A stretch of DNA of 10,211 nucleotides, taken from NCBI GenBank assembly GCA_030706105.1, contig JAUZPC010000070.1, forward strand, positions 1 through 10,211. Direction: 5' to 3'. Shown here piece after piece: positions 1 through 6,694 of this stretch (positions are counted from its first letter, which is position 1; every line of letters begins with the position of its first letter). The position numbers were made by a program, and so were the translations under genes. The DNA comes from Bacteroidota bacterium (GTDB lineage Bacteria > Bacteroidota > Ignavibacteria > Ignavibacteriales > Ignavibacteriaceae). The notes under the pieces were generated by a model. It was not told the origin of the DNA. It searched no databases and saw only the letters and a program-made list of their open reading frames with translations.

Positions 1-164
1 ACTGCTATATAGGCAACGTTCATAATCCCGAAGGACAGACTACATACTGCCCCGGCTGTAATACGGCATTAATAAAACGGGATTGGCATTCCGTTACTGA
101 CAATTATCTTGAAGAAGGTAAATGCTTCAAATGCCACACCCACATTGCCGGAGTATGGGAATAG
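1..164 (+). CDS. amrS: AmmeMemoRadiSam system radical SAM enzyme, C-terminal end (5' truncated by window)
   Basis: Only the last 53 codons are present, read from base 3 to the TAG at 162-164; the start and the radical SAM core lie outside the window. The visible part begins CYIGNV, has a CPGC pair at residues 16-19 of the fragment and a CFKC pair at 41-44, and ends AGVWE. Two CxxC knuckles about 22 residues apart, with a GVW end shortly after the second, are the C-terminal zinc-ribbon-like tail of the AmrS (PflA-like) family; the family normally ends in this way, so the 3' end looks intact. AmrS is a radical S-adenosylmethionine enzyme usually encoded with AmmeMemoRadiSam proteins A and B; the physiological reaction is not settled. 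Neighbouring amr genes, if any, would be to the left. No convincing terminator follows before the next gene at 311. The call rests on the tail alone, but the pattern is distinctive. Confidence 0.8.
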   Translation, partial: CYIGNVHNPEGQTTYCPGCNTALIKRDWHSVTDNYLEEGKCFKCHTHIAGVWE

Positions 165-234
165 TTTGTTTTATATTCACTGCCCGGCAGGTATAGGTAC
201 AAGTGTTAAATCTTTATTATTTCACGAATTGTAA

Positions 235-263
235 TTGCTTGCTATATTAAAATGAATTATTTT
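235..263 (+). promoter_or_regulatory. Candidate sigma70-like promoter for the T9SS-secreted protein
   Basis: TTGCTT at 235-240 and TATTTT at 258-263 are separated by 17 bases, which would start transcription about 40 bases before the ATG at 311. The -10 box is part of an imperfect palindrome (ATTATTT at 256-262 against AAATAAT at 272-278). The region is AT-rich, so chance matches are easy; the correct spacing and the matching -10 box in front of eno are the main support. Confidence 0.3.
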
Positions 264-310
264 GTAAAATGAAATAATGTGTTTTTTTCAACAATAGAAA
301 GAGTTACTTT

Positions 311-2488
311 ATGACCAAGTTCTACTATGTAGTGATAGTTTGTCTTACCTTTTGTATAAATATTTCGATGGCACAAACAAAAGTTTTACATCCAACTGAA
401 GTTAAGACCCCGCTTCTGATGGATAAATCAGCTGCCCTTAGAGATATACCCGGCATACCCTCAAAGCCAAGAGTTGACAGGAAAGACAACGTTATACCTA
501 ATCACAAATACTATCCACCTCGCAACACCGCTGTAGATACTACAGTAAAAACCGATCAGGCTCAGCAGGTTAAGTTTGGTGAGAAATTAGGCGGAGACAT
601 AATTCAGAATTTTAATGGTGTTGCAAACAGAAATTATGTTTATCCTCCGGATCCTAATGGAGACGTAAGTGCAACACATTATTTTGAAACCGTAAATTGT
701 TCTTTCCAAATATGGAACAAAACCGGAACATCTTTATATGGTCCTTATGATTTAAGTACATTATGGCAAAACTTTCCGGGTCCTTGGGCCGGATTGAGTG
801 ACGGCGACCCTATTGTTATTTACGATGATATAGCTAACCGCTGGTTTGTAAGCCAGTTTGCATTGCCAAATTACCCCAACGGCCCATTTTACCAGTTAGT
901 TGCTGTTTCTGCAACTTCCGATCCTTTAGGCTCCTGGTACAGATATGCATACAGCTTTACAAATATGAATGATTATCCGAAATTCGGTGTATGGCCGGAT
1001 GGATACTATATGTCCACTAATATGTTTACTACCGGAAGTTTGAATTATGCCGGATCTGCTGTTGCCGTTTGGGACAGAGCTTCCATGCTTGCAGGTTCTT
1101 CCACGGCCAGAGTTCAGGTAGTTTACTTTACCAATGCAAACACTTCCCCCTGGAGCTTTTTACCTTCTGACTGCGATGGAACTCCACCGCCGGCAGGTAC
1201 ACCTAACTATTTTATTTGGTCAAAAGACAACGCTTCTTATGGCGGAAACGATCAGTTACAGATTTATGAATTTCATGTAAATTGGGCAGACTCCACTCAA
1301 ACAACTTTTACAGGCCCATTATCATTGGATGTTAACTCTTTTACCACTATGCCTACAGGTGTAGCTCAGCCAAGCACTACTGTTAAACTTGATGATTTGT
1401 CAGACAGATTAATGAACAGGCTGCAGTACAGAAACTTTGGTACATATCAGGCAATGGTTACAAGTCAGACAGTAAATGCAGGCAGCGGCCGCGCAGGAGT
1501 CAGATGGTATCAGTTGAAAAAAACCACAGGAAGCTGGAGCATCAGTCAGCAGGCAACCTATGCCCCTGCAGACGGACTTAACAGATGGATGAGCTCCATA
1601 GCAATGGATTCAGTCGGGAACATAGCCCTTGGGTATTCCGTTTCTTCTTCAACTGTATATCCTTCTATCAGATTTACAGGCAGGTTAGTTAATGATACTT
1701 TAAATACAATGTCTTTTACTGAAAAGACTATTATTGCCGGAACCGGATCTCAGACAGGTACAGATGCCCGCTGGGGTGATTATAATTCCATGAGTATTGA
1801 TCCTGACGGTTTAACCTTCTGGTACTGCAATCAGTATGTTCAGACAACCGGTGCTACAGCATGGAAAACCAGAATTGCTTCTTTTCAATTAAATTCTGTT
1901 GTACCTGTTGAGTTAACTACTTTTTCGGCTTCTTTAAACAACAATACTGCAGCCCTCAACTGGAAAACCGCAACCGAAACTAATAACCGCGGATTTGAGG
2001 TTGAAAGAGCAGACGCTTCAAACGATAACTGGCAAAAAATAGGGTTTGTACCGGGTACCGGAACAAGCACCGTTGTAAGAGAATATTCATTTGTGGATAA
2101 TTCGATTAAAACGGGAAGTAAATATTCTTACCGCCTGAAACAAATGGATTTTGATGGTGAATTCCATTATTCAAATGTAATTGAAGTTGAAGGGAAATAT
2201 CTGCCACGCACATATTCACTTGAGCAGAATTATCCTAACCCGTTTAATCCGTCAACCGTTATTAAATATGCCGTTCCATTTGAAAGCAATGTTAAGCTGA
2301 CTATTTACAATACTCTTGGCGAAGCTGTTAAAGTATTATCAAATGCTGTTCAGACACAGGGAGCTCATGAAGTTACTTTTAACGCCTCGGGGCTTTCAAG
2401 CGGAATTTATTTCTATACAATAAATGCAAATTCTGTTGACGGTAAATCAAGCTTTACCAGCACCAGAAAAATGATGCTTGTAAAATAA
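311..2488 (+). CDS. Exported protein with FN3-like domain and T9SS type A sorting domain
   Basis: This 725-residue protein is predicted to be exported by Sec and then released or anchored at the cell surface by the type IX secretion system. Residues 1-21 form a signal peptide: a lysine, a hydrophobic core, and SMA before Gln22 as the likely cleavage site. The body, about 85-530, is rich in Trp, Tyr, Asn and Gly and looks like an all-beta, possibly propeller-like fold; motifs such as SDGDPIVIYDD and NDYPKFGVWPDGYY recur in uncharacterised secreted proteins, and I assign no enzyme activity. Residues 531-635, starting VPVELTTFSA, resemble an FN3-like domain. Residues 636-725 are the sorting domain: NYPNPFNPST, then LTIYNTLGEAV, then SGIYFYTINA and a basic end. 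The ATG at 311 has AGAAAGAG 7 bases upstream. It stands alone between a candidate promoter and a terminator. Role unknown; adhesion or polymer binding is conceivable. Confidence 0.88.
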   Translation: MTKFYYVVIVCLTFCINISMAQTKVLHPTEVKTPLLMDKSAALRDIPGIPSKPRVDRKDNVIPNHKYYPPRNTAVDTTVKTDQAQQVKFGEKLGGDIIQNFNGVANRNYVYPPDPNGDVSATHYFETVNCSFQIWNKTGTSLYGPYDLSTLWQNFPGPWAGLSDGDPIVIYDDIANRWFVSQFALPNYPNGPFYQLVAVSATSDPLGSWYRYAYSFTNMNDYPKFGVWPDGYYMSTNMFTTGSLNYAGSAVAVWDRASMLAGSSTARVQVVYFTNANTSPWSFLPSDCDGTPPPAGTPNYFIWSKDNASYGGNDQLQIYEFHVNWADSTQTTFTGPLSLDVNSFTTMPTGVAQPSTTVKLDDLSDRLMNRLQYRNFGTYQAMVTSQTVNAGSGRAGVRWYQLKKTTGSWSISQQATYAPADGLNRWMSSIAMDSVGNIALGYSVSSSTVYPSIRFTGRLVNDTLNTMSFTEKTIIAGTGSQTGTDARWGDYNSMSIDPDGLTFWYCNQYVQTTGATAWKTRIASFQLNSVVPVELTTFSASLNNNTAALNWKTATETNNRGFEVERADASNDNWQKIGFVPGTGTSTVVREYSFVDNSIKTGSKYSYRLKQMDFDGEFHYSNVIEVEGKYLPRTYSLEQNYPNPFNPSTVIKYAVPFESNVKLTIYNTLGEAVKVLSNAVQTQGAHEVTFNASGLSSGIYFYTINANSVDGKSSFTSTRKMMLVK

Positions 2489-2524
2489 GTTCTGTCGTAC
2501 AGAGCTAAATTTTACACTAGAATT

Positions 2525-2565
2525 AAAAAAGTCTGTCTCTTTAAAAAGAGGCAGACTTTTTTTTT
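2525..2565 (+). terminator. Rho-independent terminator of the secreted-protein gene
   Basis: AGTCTG (2530-2535) and CTCTT (2537-2541) pair with AAGAG (2546-2550) and CAGACT (2552-2557), with one T-G wobble between the two blocks and a 4-base loop. A run of nine T follows on the + strand (2557-2565). The A-run at 2525-2530 would supply six U on the other strand, so it may also back up termination from the right. Confidence 0.85.
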
Positions 2566-2593
2566 ATTATATTTTAATTGCCAAGTTCTATTT

Positions 2594-2629
2594 AAAATAA
2601 AAGGAGACGTTTTTTCAAACGTCTCCTTT
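2594..2629 (-). terminator. Rho-independent terminator of glnA
   Basis: A perfect 13-bp stem (2600-2612 with 2617-2629) closes a 4-base loop. Read on the - strand it is followed by a T-rich stretch interrupted by one A. It lies about 55 bases past the glnA stop and faces the terminator of the convergent gene, so the two transcription units are insulated from each other. Confidence 0.8.
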
Positions 2630-2684
2630 ATTATGACCATCTAAACTTAGATTTTATAAACCGTGAACTTTTAGCCTGATAATT

Positions 2685-4067
2685 CTATAAATTAAAATAC
2701 ATTTTATACTCAAAAGGATGAGGCATTGTACCAATAGCCATTATCTCTTCATTCTTTAACTTGATCCATTGTTCCAAGAGTTCATCCGAAAAGATATCTC
2801 CGCGTTTCAGGAATTCACAATCTGCCTGTAAAGCATCTAATGCTTCATTCAGATTTCTTGGCAAAAAGTGAATATGATCTTTTAAGTCCTCAGCCAAAAT
2901 ATTTTTGTCAAACGGACCGTATCCTTCTTTAACGGGATCAATCTTGTTTACATAACCGTCAATACCTGCAAGAAGCATTGCAACTAAGCATAAATACGGG
3001 TTGGCTGTAGCATCAGGCGGTCTGTATTCAAAACGGGTAGTGTTTGGATCTGACACATAACTTGGTATTCTTATTGCAGAAGCTCTGTTTCCGGTACCAT
3101 ACGTAAGAGCAACAGGAGCTTCAAACCCGGGGACTAATCTCTTAAATGAGTTAGTGCTTGGATTTGTGAAGGCAGCTAAAGCAGGTCCGTGTTTTAACAA
3201 TCCGCCTATAAAGTACCTTCCCATCTCGCTTATGTTTCCATACTCGCCTTTTTGATAAAATAAGTTTTTACCATTTTTAGTAAGAAACATATGCAGATGC
3301 ATTCCGTTACCTGCCTGCATATACATAGGCTTTGGCATAAATGTAACAAATAAATTTCTTTCGACTGCAAAATTAAATAATGCATATTTAGTTGATACTA
3401 TATTATCCGCAGTATCCAAAAGATCTGAGAAATAGGTTTCAATTTCCTGCTGCCCTCTTTCACCAACTTCATGGTGATGATATTTAACCTTTATACCGAA
3501 TTTATTGAGAAGCTTGCAGGCATCGTCCCTAAAGTCGTCATAAACATCAAACGGATTTGCAGCATGATATGCCTTTTTATAAAATTCCTCGGCATGCTCT
3601 ACCTTATAAAAAGATGCAGCAGTGCGGGTATCATACTCTACATTGGAGAATATATAGAATTCAAATTCAGGACCCCACCATGATTTATCAGCACCGGTAA
3701 CCTCTGTTAACAGTTCTTGTGCTTTCTTTGCCAAATATCTGCCGTCCTGCATAAACGGAGATCTTTTTTCATCAGTTAATTTTATATGTGAATAAAAGCT
3801 TAATGTTCTTGCTTGTCTGAACGGATCAATAACTGCCGTAGCAAGATCCGGAACAAGTATCATATCGCTGTTTTCTACTTTTCTGAAACCGTAACTGGAG
3901 CCATCAAAACCAACCCCTTCAGAGATTAGTTTTTCCAATATATTATCATAGACCGGTAAGGAAATATGATGTAGACGGCCTGTGAAATCAATGCACTTTA
4001 GATCAATGAACTCAATATTATTTTCTTTAATAATATTTTTACAATTAGCAAGTTGTTCGTTTTGCAT
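2685..4067 (-). CDS. glnA: Type I glutamine synthetase, lacking the adenylylation tyrosine
   Basis: Glutamine synthetase makes glutamine from glutamate, ammonia and ATP in the cytosol. At 460 residues it has the length of a GSI enzyme. Seen in order: GFDGSS (53-58), GPEFEFYIF (132-140, metal-binding glutamates), HHHEVGERGQQEIE (197-210), the ATP loop GNGMHLHMF (253-261), NPSTNSFKRLVPGFEAP (302-318), NRASAIRIP (327-335) and RFEYRPPDATANPYL (345-359). The residues expected for catalysis are all in place. In adenylylated GSI-beta enzymes the C-terminal NLYDLPPEE motif carries the modified Tyr; here FDKNIL (386-391) has Leu, so this control is probably absent. I chose the ATG at 4065-4067: the open frame extends to a GTG at 4133, but those 22 codons run through the eno terminator hairpin and end in a non-conserved leader. 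The ribosome site is weak (GGA about 8 bases upstream). A terminator follows at 2594-2629. Confidence 0.93.
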   Translation of the reverse strand: MQNEQLANCKNIIKENNIEFIDLKCIDFTGRLHHISLPVYDNILEKLISEGVGFDGSSYGFRKVENSDMILVPDLATAVIDPFRQARTLSFYSHIKLTDEKRSPFMQDGRYLAKKAQELLTEVTGADKSWWGPEFEFYIFSNVEYDTRTAASFYKVEHAEEFYKKAYHAANPFDVYDDFRDDACKLLNKFGIKVKYHHHEVGERGQQEIETYFSDLLDTADNIVSTKYALFNFAVERNLFVTFMPKPMYMQAGNGMHLHMFLTKNGKNLFYQKGEYGNISEMGRYFIGGLLKHGPALAAFTNPSTNSFKRLVPGFEAPVALTYGTGNRASAIRIPSYVSDPNTTRFEYRPPDATANPYLCLVAMLLAGIDGYVNKIDPVKEGYGPFDKNILAEDLKDHIHFLPRNLNEALDALQADCEFLKRGDIFSDELLEQWIKLKNEEIMAIGTMPHPFEYKMYFNL

Positions 4068-4108
4068 AAAAGATTCCGATAGTGTTTTCTCAGTAATTAC
4101 ATCCAGAT

Positions 4109-4140
4109 AAAAATGGGCAGGCGCATTACACACCTGCCCA
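4109..4140 (-). terminator. Terminator of eno (or leader hairpin of glnA)
   Basis: TGGGCAGG (4114-4121) and CCTGCCCA (4133-4140) form a perfect, GC-rich 8-bp stem around an 11-base loop. On the - strand it starts 10 bases after the eno stop and is followed by TTTTT (4113-4109), the layout of a rho-independent terminator. It sits between eno and glnA, 41 bases before the chosen glnA ATG, so it could also attenuate readthrough into glnA. Confidence 0.75.
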
Positions 4141-4141
4141 C

Positions 4142-4147
4142 ATTATA
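4142..4147 (-). promoter_or_regulatory. Possible -10 box for glnA
   Basis: A consensus TATAAT lies on the - strand between the eno stop (4151) and the hairpin at 4114-4140. The sequence 17-18 bases upstream (CTATCA or GCTATC) is a poor -35 box. If used, transcription would start inside the hairpin's first arm and leave a leader of roughly 65-70 bases. Weak on its own. Confidence 0.2.
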
Positions 4148-4150
4148 GAA

Positions 4151-5443
4151 TTATTTTTTATAATTGATAGCACGAATGCCAGGATAAATAGCGCTAGAGT
4201 CTAAGTCCTCTTCAATTCTTAATAATTGATTGTACTTAGCAATTCTATCGGTTCTTGAGAGTGAACCTGTTTTAATTTGTCCTGCATTAGTAGCAACAGC
4301 TATGTCAGCAATAGTAACATCTTCAGTTTCGCCTGAACGGTGGCTGATTACATTTGTATAGCCGGCTGTTTTAGCCATTTCTATGGCATTTAACGTTTCG
4401 GTTAATGTGCCAATTTGATTTACTTTAATTAGAATAGAGTTTGCAATACCCTTTTCAATACCCTGTGCCAAACGTTCGGTATTTGTTACAAACAAATCAT
4501 CACCAACCAATTGGATTTTCTTGCCTAATACGTTTGTAAGATTCTTCCAGCCATCCCAATCATCCTGATCCAAGCCGTCTTCAATTGAAGCAATTGGATA
4601 TTGTTTTGCCCAATTGGCATAGAACTCAACCATTTGTTCAGAAGTTTTTTCTTCTTTGGATGATTTGAAGAACTGATAAAGTTTTTTGTCTTTTAAGAAC
4701 ATTTCACTTGAAGCAACGTCCAAAGCAAGCATAATATCTGAACCGGCTTTGTATCCTGCTTTTTCAATAGCTTCCAAAATTACTTCAATAGCTTCATCAT
4801 TTGATTTTAAGTTAGGAGCAAAACCGCCTTCATCACCAACAGCAGTGTTGTATCCTTTTTTGTGAAGTACTGCTTTTAAAGAATGGAAAGTTTCTGCACC
4901 CATTCTTAAAGCTTCTGAAAAACTTTCAGCGCCGGCTGGCATAATCATAAATTCCTGGAAATCAACATTATTATCTGCATGTTTTCCGCCATTAAGGATG
5001 TTCATCATTGGAACAGGAAGTGTACGTGCGTTAACACCGCCAATGTATCTATATAAAGGCATGTCAAGAGTCTCTGCTACAGCTTTAGCACAGGCAAGTG
5101 AAACACCCAAAGTAGCATTTGCACCTAATACTGCTTTATTTGGAGTGCCGTCCATATCAATAAGGAACTGATCAATATATGCCTGATCTGCTGCATCAAA
5201 GTCAATAAGCTCTTCAGCAATCTTATCATTAACATTTTCTACAGCTTTCAAAACACCTTTACCTAAGTAACGGCTTTTATCGCCATCGCGCAATTCAACA
5301 GCTTCGTAATCGCCTGTTGAAGCACCGCTTGGTACTGCTGCTCTGCCTATTGCACCACTCTCTAATAACACCTCTACTTCTAAAGTAGGATTTCCACGGC
5401 TGTCTAATATCTCGCGTCCAAGTATATCTACTATTGTTGTCAT
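4151..5443 (-). CDS. eno: Enolase (phosphopyruvate hydratase)
   Basis: Enolase interconverts 2-phosphoglycerate and phosphoenolpyruvate in glycolysis and gluconeogenesis; it is a cytosolic, magnesium-dependent dimer or octamer. The 430-residue length is standard. Visible are the N-terminal REILDSRGNPT (10-20) and the VPSGASTG loop (37-44). GDEGGF (203-208) carries the catalytic Glu205. The metal ligands are Asp242, Glu288 (SIEDG) and Asp315 (GDD). Lys340 is in LIKVNQIGTLTET, followed by SHRSGETED (367-375, Arg369 and Ser370) and Lys391. No key residue is missing. The start is the ATG at 5441-5443: the frame stays open to a TTG at 5458, but that TTG overlaps the GGAG ribosome site, which lies 9 bases before the ATG, and the five extra residues (MEKKK) are not part of the family. 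A promoter candidate lies at 5481-5509 and a terminator at 4109-4140. Confidence 0.98.
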   Translation of the reverse strand: MTTIVDILGREILDSRGNPTLEVEVLLESGAIGRAAVPSGASTGDYEAVELRDGDKSRYLGKGVLKAVENVNDKIAEELIDFDAADQAYIDQFLIDMDGTPNKAVLGANATLGVSLACAKAVAETLDMPLYRYIGGVNARTLPVPMMNILNGGKHADNNVDFQEFMIMPAGAESFSEALRMGAETFHSLKAVLHKKGYNTAVGDEGGFAPNLKSNDEAIEVILEAIEKAGYKAGSDIMLALDVASSEMFLKDKKLYQFFKSSKEEKTSEQMVEFYANWAKQYPIASIEDGLDQDDWDGWKNLTNVLGKKIQLVGDDLFVTNTERLAQGIEKGIANSILIKVNQIGTLTETLNAIEMAKTAGYTNVISHRSGETEDVTIADIAVATNAGQIKTGSLSRTDRIAKYNQLLRIEEDLDSSAIYPGIRAINYKK

Positions 5444-5458
5444 TTTCTTTTTCTCCAA

Positions 5459-5761
5459 ATTATTTTAATTAAGACATTTAAAAATACTAACCATTCAACA
5501 ATAGTACAATTGCTAAATAATTAAATTTCAATCATGTAGGAGAGGTGAGCCCCTTAAATTTTATGGGTGTTTATAGGATTAGTCTAATTTAAACCACCTT
5601 TCTTAAAAGCAGGCTTAAGTAAATAACCAATTGCTTAAATCTTTACTAATTTTCTAATTTATTAAATTATTTTAATTCTTTTGTGTTTTTTTTAATTTAT
5701 TGAGGTTTAGAGCGGTTTTTTTTGCTTTTTGCCTTTGGATTGCCATTCTTGCGGAACTATA
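5459..5761. other. Intergenic region between eno and the LOG-family gene
   Basis: About 300 bases without a supported gene. The eno promoter candidate occupies 5481-5509. The rest is strongly AT-rich with several T tracts (for example around 5688-5694 and 5716-5723). An imperfect hairpin can be drawn at about 5593-5618 (AAACCACCTTT against AAGCAGGCTT), but it has an internal mismatch and no T run on either strand, so I do not call it a terminator for the LOG-family gene. No clear terminator for that gene was found. Confidence 0.5.
5481..5509 (-). promoter_or_regulatory. Candidate sigma70-like promoter of eno
   Basis: On the - strand TTGTAC (5509-5504) and TATTTT (5486-5481) are separated by exactly 17 bases. 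Transcription would begin about 30 bases before the enolase ATG, leaving a short leader with the GGAG ribosome site. The TATTTT box and the spacing match the candidate in front of the secreted-protein gene. Confidence 0.45.
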
Positions 5762-6298
5762 CTATTTTAATTGCGAATTTAGATATGCCATTATTTCAGC
5801 AACGTGTTTGGCATTTTTAATCAGATTAACAGGTCTATGCTCTGTTGATAGCTGTGCGTTAATCAGCTCACATAGTTTTAGCCACATCTCGGAATGACAT
5901 ACTACGGGAACCGGAGTAATCAAGTGTTTATTTAGCATCTCCCATAATGAAGATAATTCCAAAAGAGTTCCTGTCCCCCCTTGCAGAATAACGAAACCAT
6001 CCCCAATTTCAATTAGTTTTAAAATTCTTTCAAACAACGAATAACAGGTTATTGTTTCTGTTAAATATTGGTTCGGCTCTTTGTCTAAATAATTTAAAGT
6101 TACACCCGTAACCTTAGCACCTTTACTACTTGCACCTTTTGATACCGCTTCCATTATGCCGCCATATCCTCCCGTACAAACATTATAGCCTTCTTTTGCA
6201 AGCATTACCCCTAAGTTGTAGGCAAAAGTATACTCATAGTCCTTTTCCTCCGGAGAGGCACTACCAAATACTGTTATTGTTTTTTCTTTTTTTCTCAC
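5762..6298 (-). CDS. LOG/lysine-decarboxylase-like family protein (Rossmann-type nucleotide phosphoribohydrolase)
   Basis: The 178-residue protein belongs to the LOG superfamily (TIGR00730/TIGR00725 type), long misannotated as lysine decarboxylases. Characterised members hydrolyse nucleoside 5'-monophosphates (cytokinin ribotides, AMP) to base and ribose 5-phosphate. Visible are the first Rossmann strand ITVFGSA (8-14), GGYGGIMEAVSKGA (43-56), Arg91 in FERILKLIE, and QGGTGTLLE (106-114), which stands for the family motif PGGxGTxxE and keeps the catalytic Glu114 and Arg91. The usual Pro is Gln106. It is soluble, with no signal peptide. The start is GTG at 6296-6298; no ATG occurs early in the frame and no good ribosome site is visible, so expression may be low or coupled to the 82-residue gene 77 bases upstream. 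Substrate cannot be told from sequence. Confidence 0.85.
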   Translation of the reverse strand: MRKKEKTITVFGSASPEEKDYEYTFAYNLGVMLAKEGYNVCTGGYGGIMEAVSKGASSKGAKVTGVTLNYLDKEPNQYLTETITCYSLFERILKLIEIGDGFVILQGGTGTLLELSSLWEMLNKHLITPVPVVCHSEMWLKLCELINAQLSTEHRPVNLIKNAKHVAEIMAYLNSQLK

Positions 6299-6319
6299 TT
6301 TAGTTATATTCTGGAATAA

Positions 6320-6348
6320 TTATTAGTAATATAGCAAAATAAATGCAA
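6320..6348 (-). promoter_or_regulatory. Weak promoter candidate for the LOG-family gene
   Basis: On the - strand TTGCAT (6348-6343) and TAATAA (6325-6320) are separated by 17 bases in the 77-base gap before the GTG at 6298. It would leave a leader of only about 15 bases. The surrounding sequence is so AT-rich that this may be chance. Confidence 0.2.
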
Positions 6349-6375
6349 TTTTATATTATGGATCTTATAGTCAAT

Positions 6376-6624
6376 TTACTTCCCAAAGAGGCTGCCATTA
6401 TAGAATTTTTGTCCTTTAAAATAGACTAAAGAACAAATAAGAAAAGGCAGATCTTCTTTATAAACATTAACATAATATTTTGCCAACTCTAAAAGTTGAA
6501 GATAAGTATATTCGGTACAGTCAGGAACAGCTGGCTGCACTATTTCATCCGTTCTTATTAAGTAACAATTGCCAATGGTTTTTAGATAAGCCGGCGGGAT
6601 ATTATTCTTTTTTAGATTTGCCAT
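6376..6624 (-). CDS. Unrecognised small protein (82 residues)
   Basis: I do not recognise this protein. It is 82 residues, with no signal peptide or membrane span. It is rich in Tyr (nine) and Lys, with Cys at 20, 36 and 64; the spacing does not make a zinc ribbon. A probable helix lies at 40-56 (YLQLLELAKYYVNVYKE), followed by a hydrophobic strand-like stretch at 60-69 (PFLICSLVYF) and a Gly-, Lys-, aromatic-rich end. The ATG at 6622-6624 is preceded by GAGAG 5 bases upstream, and TAA ends the gene at 6376. It is first of a possible pair with the LOG-family gene (77-base gap, no hairpin between). Its leader holds an AT-rich 12-bp palindrome, and a second inverted repeat around a TATAAT box lies further upstream. 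The reading frame, codon use and ribosome site suggest a real gene rather than chance. Confidence 0.6.
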   Translation of the reverse strand: MANLKKNNIPPAYLKTIGNCYLIRTDEIVQPAVPDCTEYTYLQLLELAKYYVNVYKEDLPFLICSLVYFKGQKFYNGSLFGK

Positions 6625-6654
6625 AATGCTCTCATCAATTCGATTTTATTCCTT

Positions 6655-6681
6655 AGAAATATTAAATTTTTTAATATTTCT
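6655..6681. repeat. Perfect AT-rich inverted repeat in the leader of the 82-residue gene
   Basis: Positions 6655-6666 and 6670-6681 are exact reverse complements (12 bp, arm AGAAATATTAAA) around a 3-base loop. It lies 30 bases before the ATG at 6624. Neither strand has a T run after the stem, so it is not a standard terminator. It could be an operator or an mRNA hairpin. Confidence 0.7.
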
Positions 6682-6694
6682 TAAATGTGTTTAT

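Noticed and set aside
176..195. CTGCCCGGCAG palindrome after the AmrS stop as a terminator
   Set aside because: The stem is only 5 bp with a 1-base loop and has no T run.
1885..2070. 61-codon - strand frame inside the T9SS protein gene
   Set aside because: It is a shadow of the coding strand, which encodes a recognisable FN3-like domain.
3471..3683. 70-codon + strand frame opposite glnA
   Set aside because: It is antisense to the conserved catalytic region of glutamine synthetase.
5538..5565. AGGAGAGGTGA, a strong ribosome-site-like word on the + strand, upstream of a short ATG frame
   Set aside because: The ATG at 5563 is too far from it and opens only nine codons; the word lies behind the eno promoter on the opposite strand.
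5700..5897. 65-codon + strand frame with a TTG start and a hydrophobic beginning
   Set aside because: Most of it is antisense to the end of the LOG-family gene, which has clear family motifs. There is no ribosome site.
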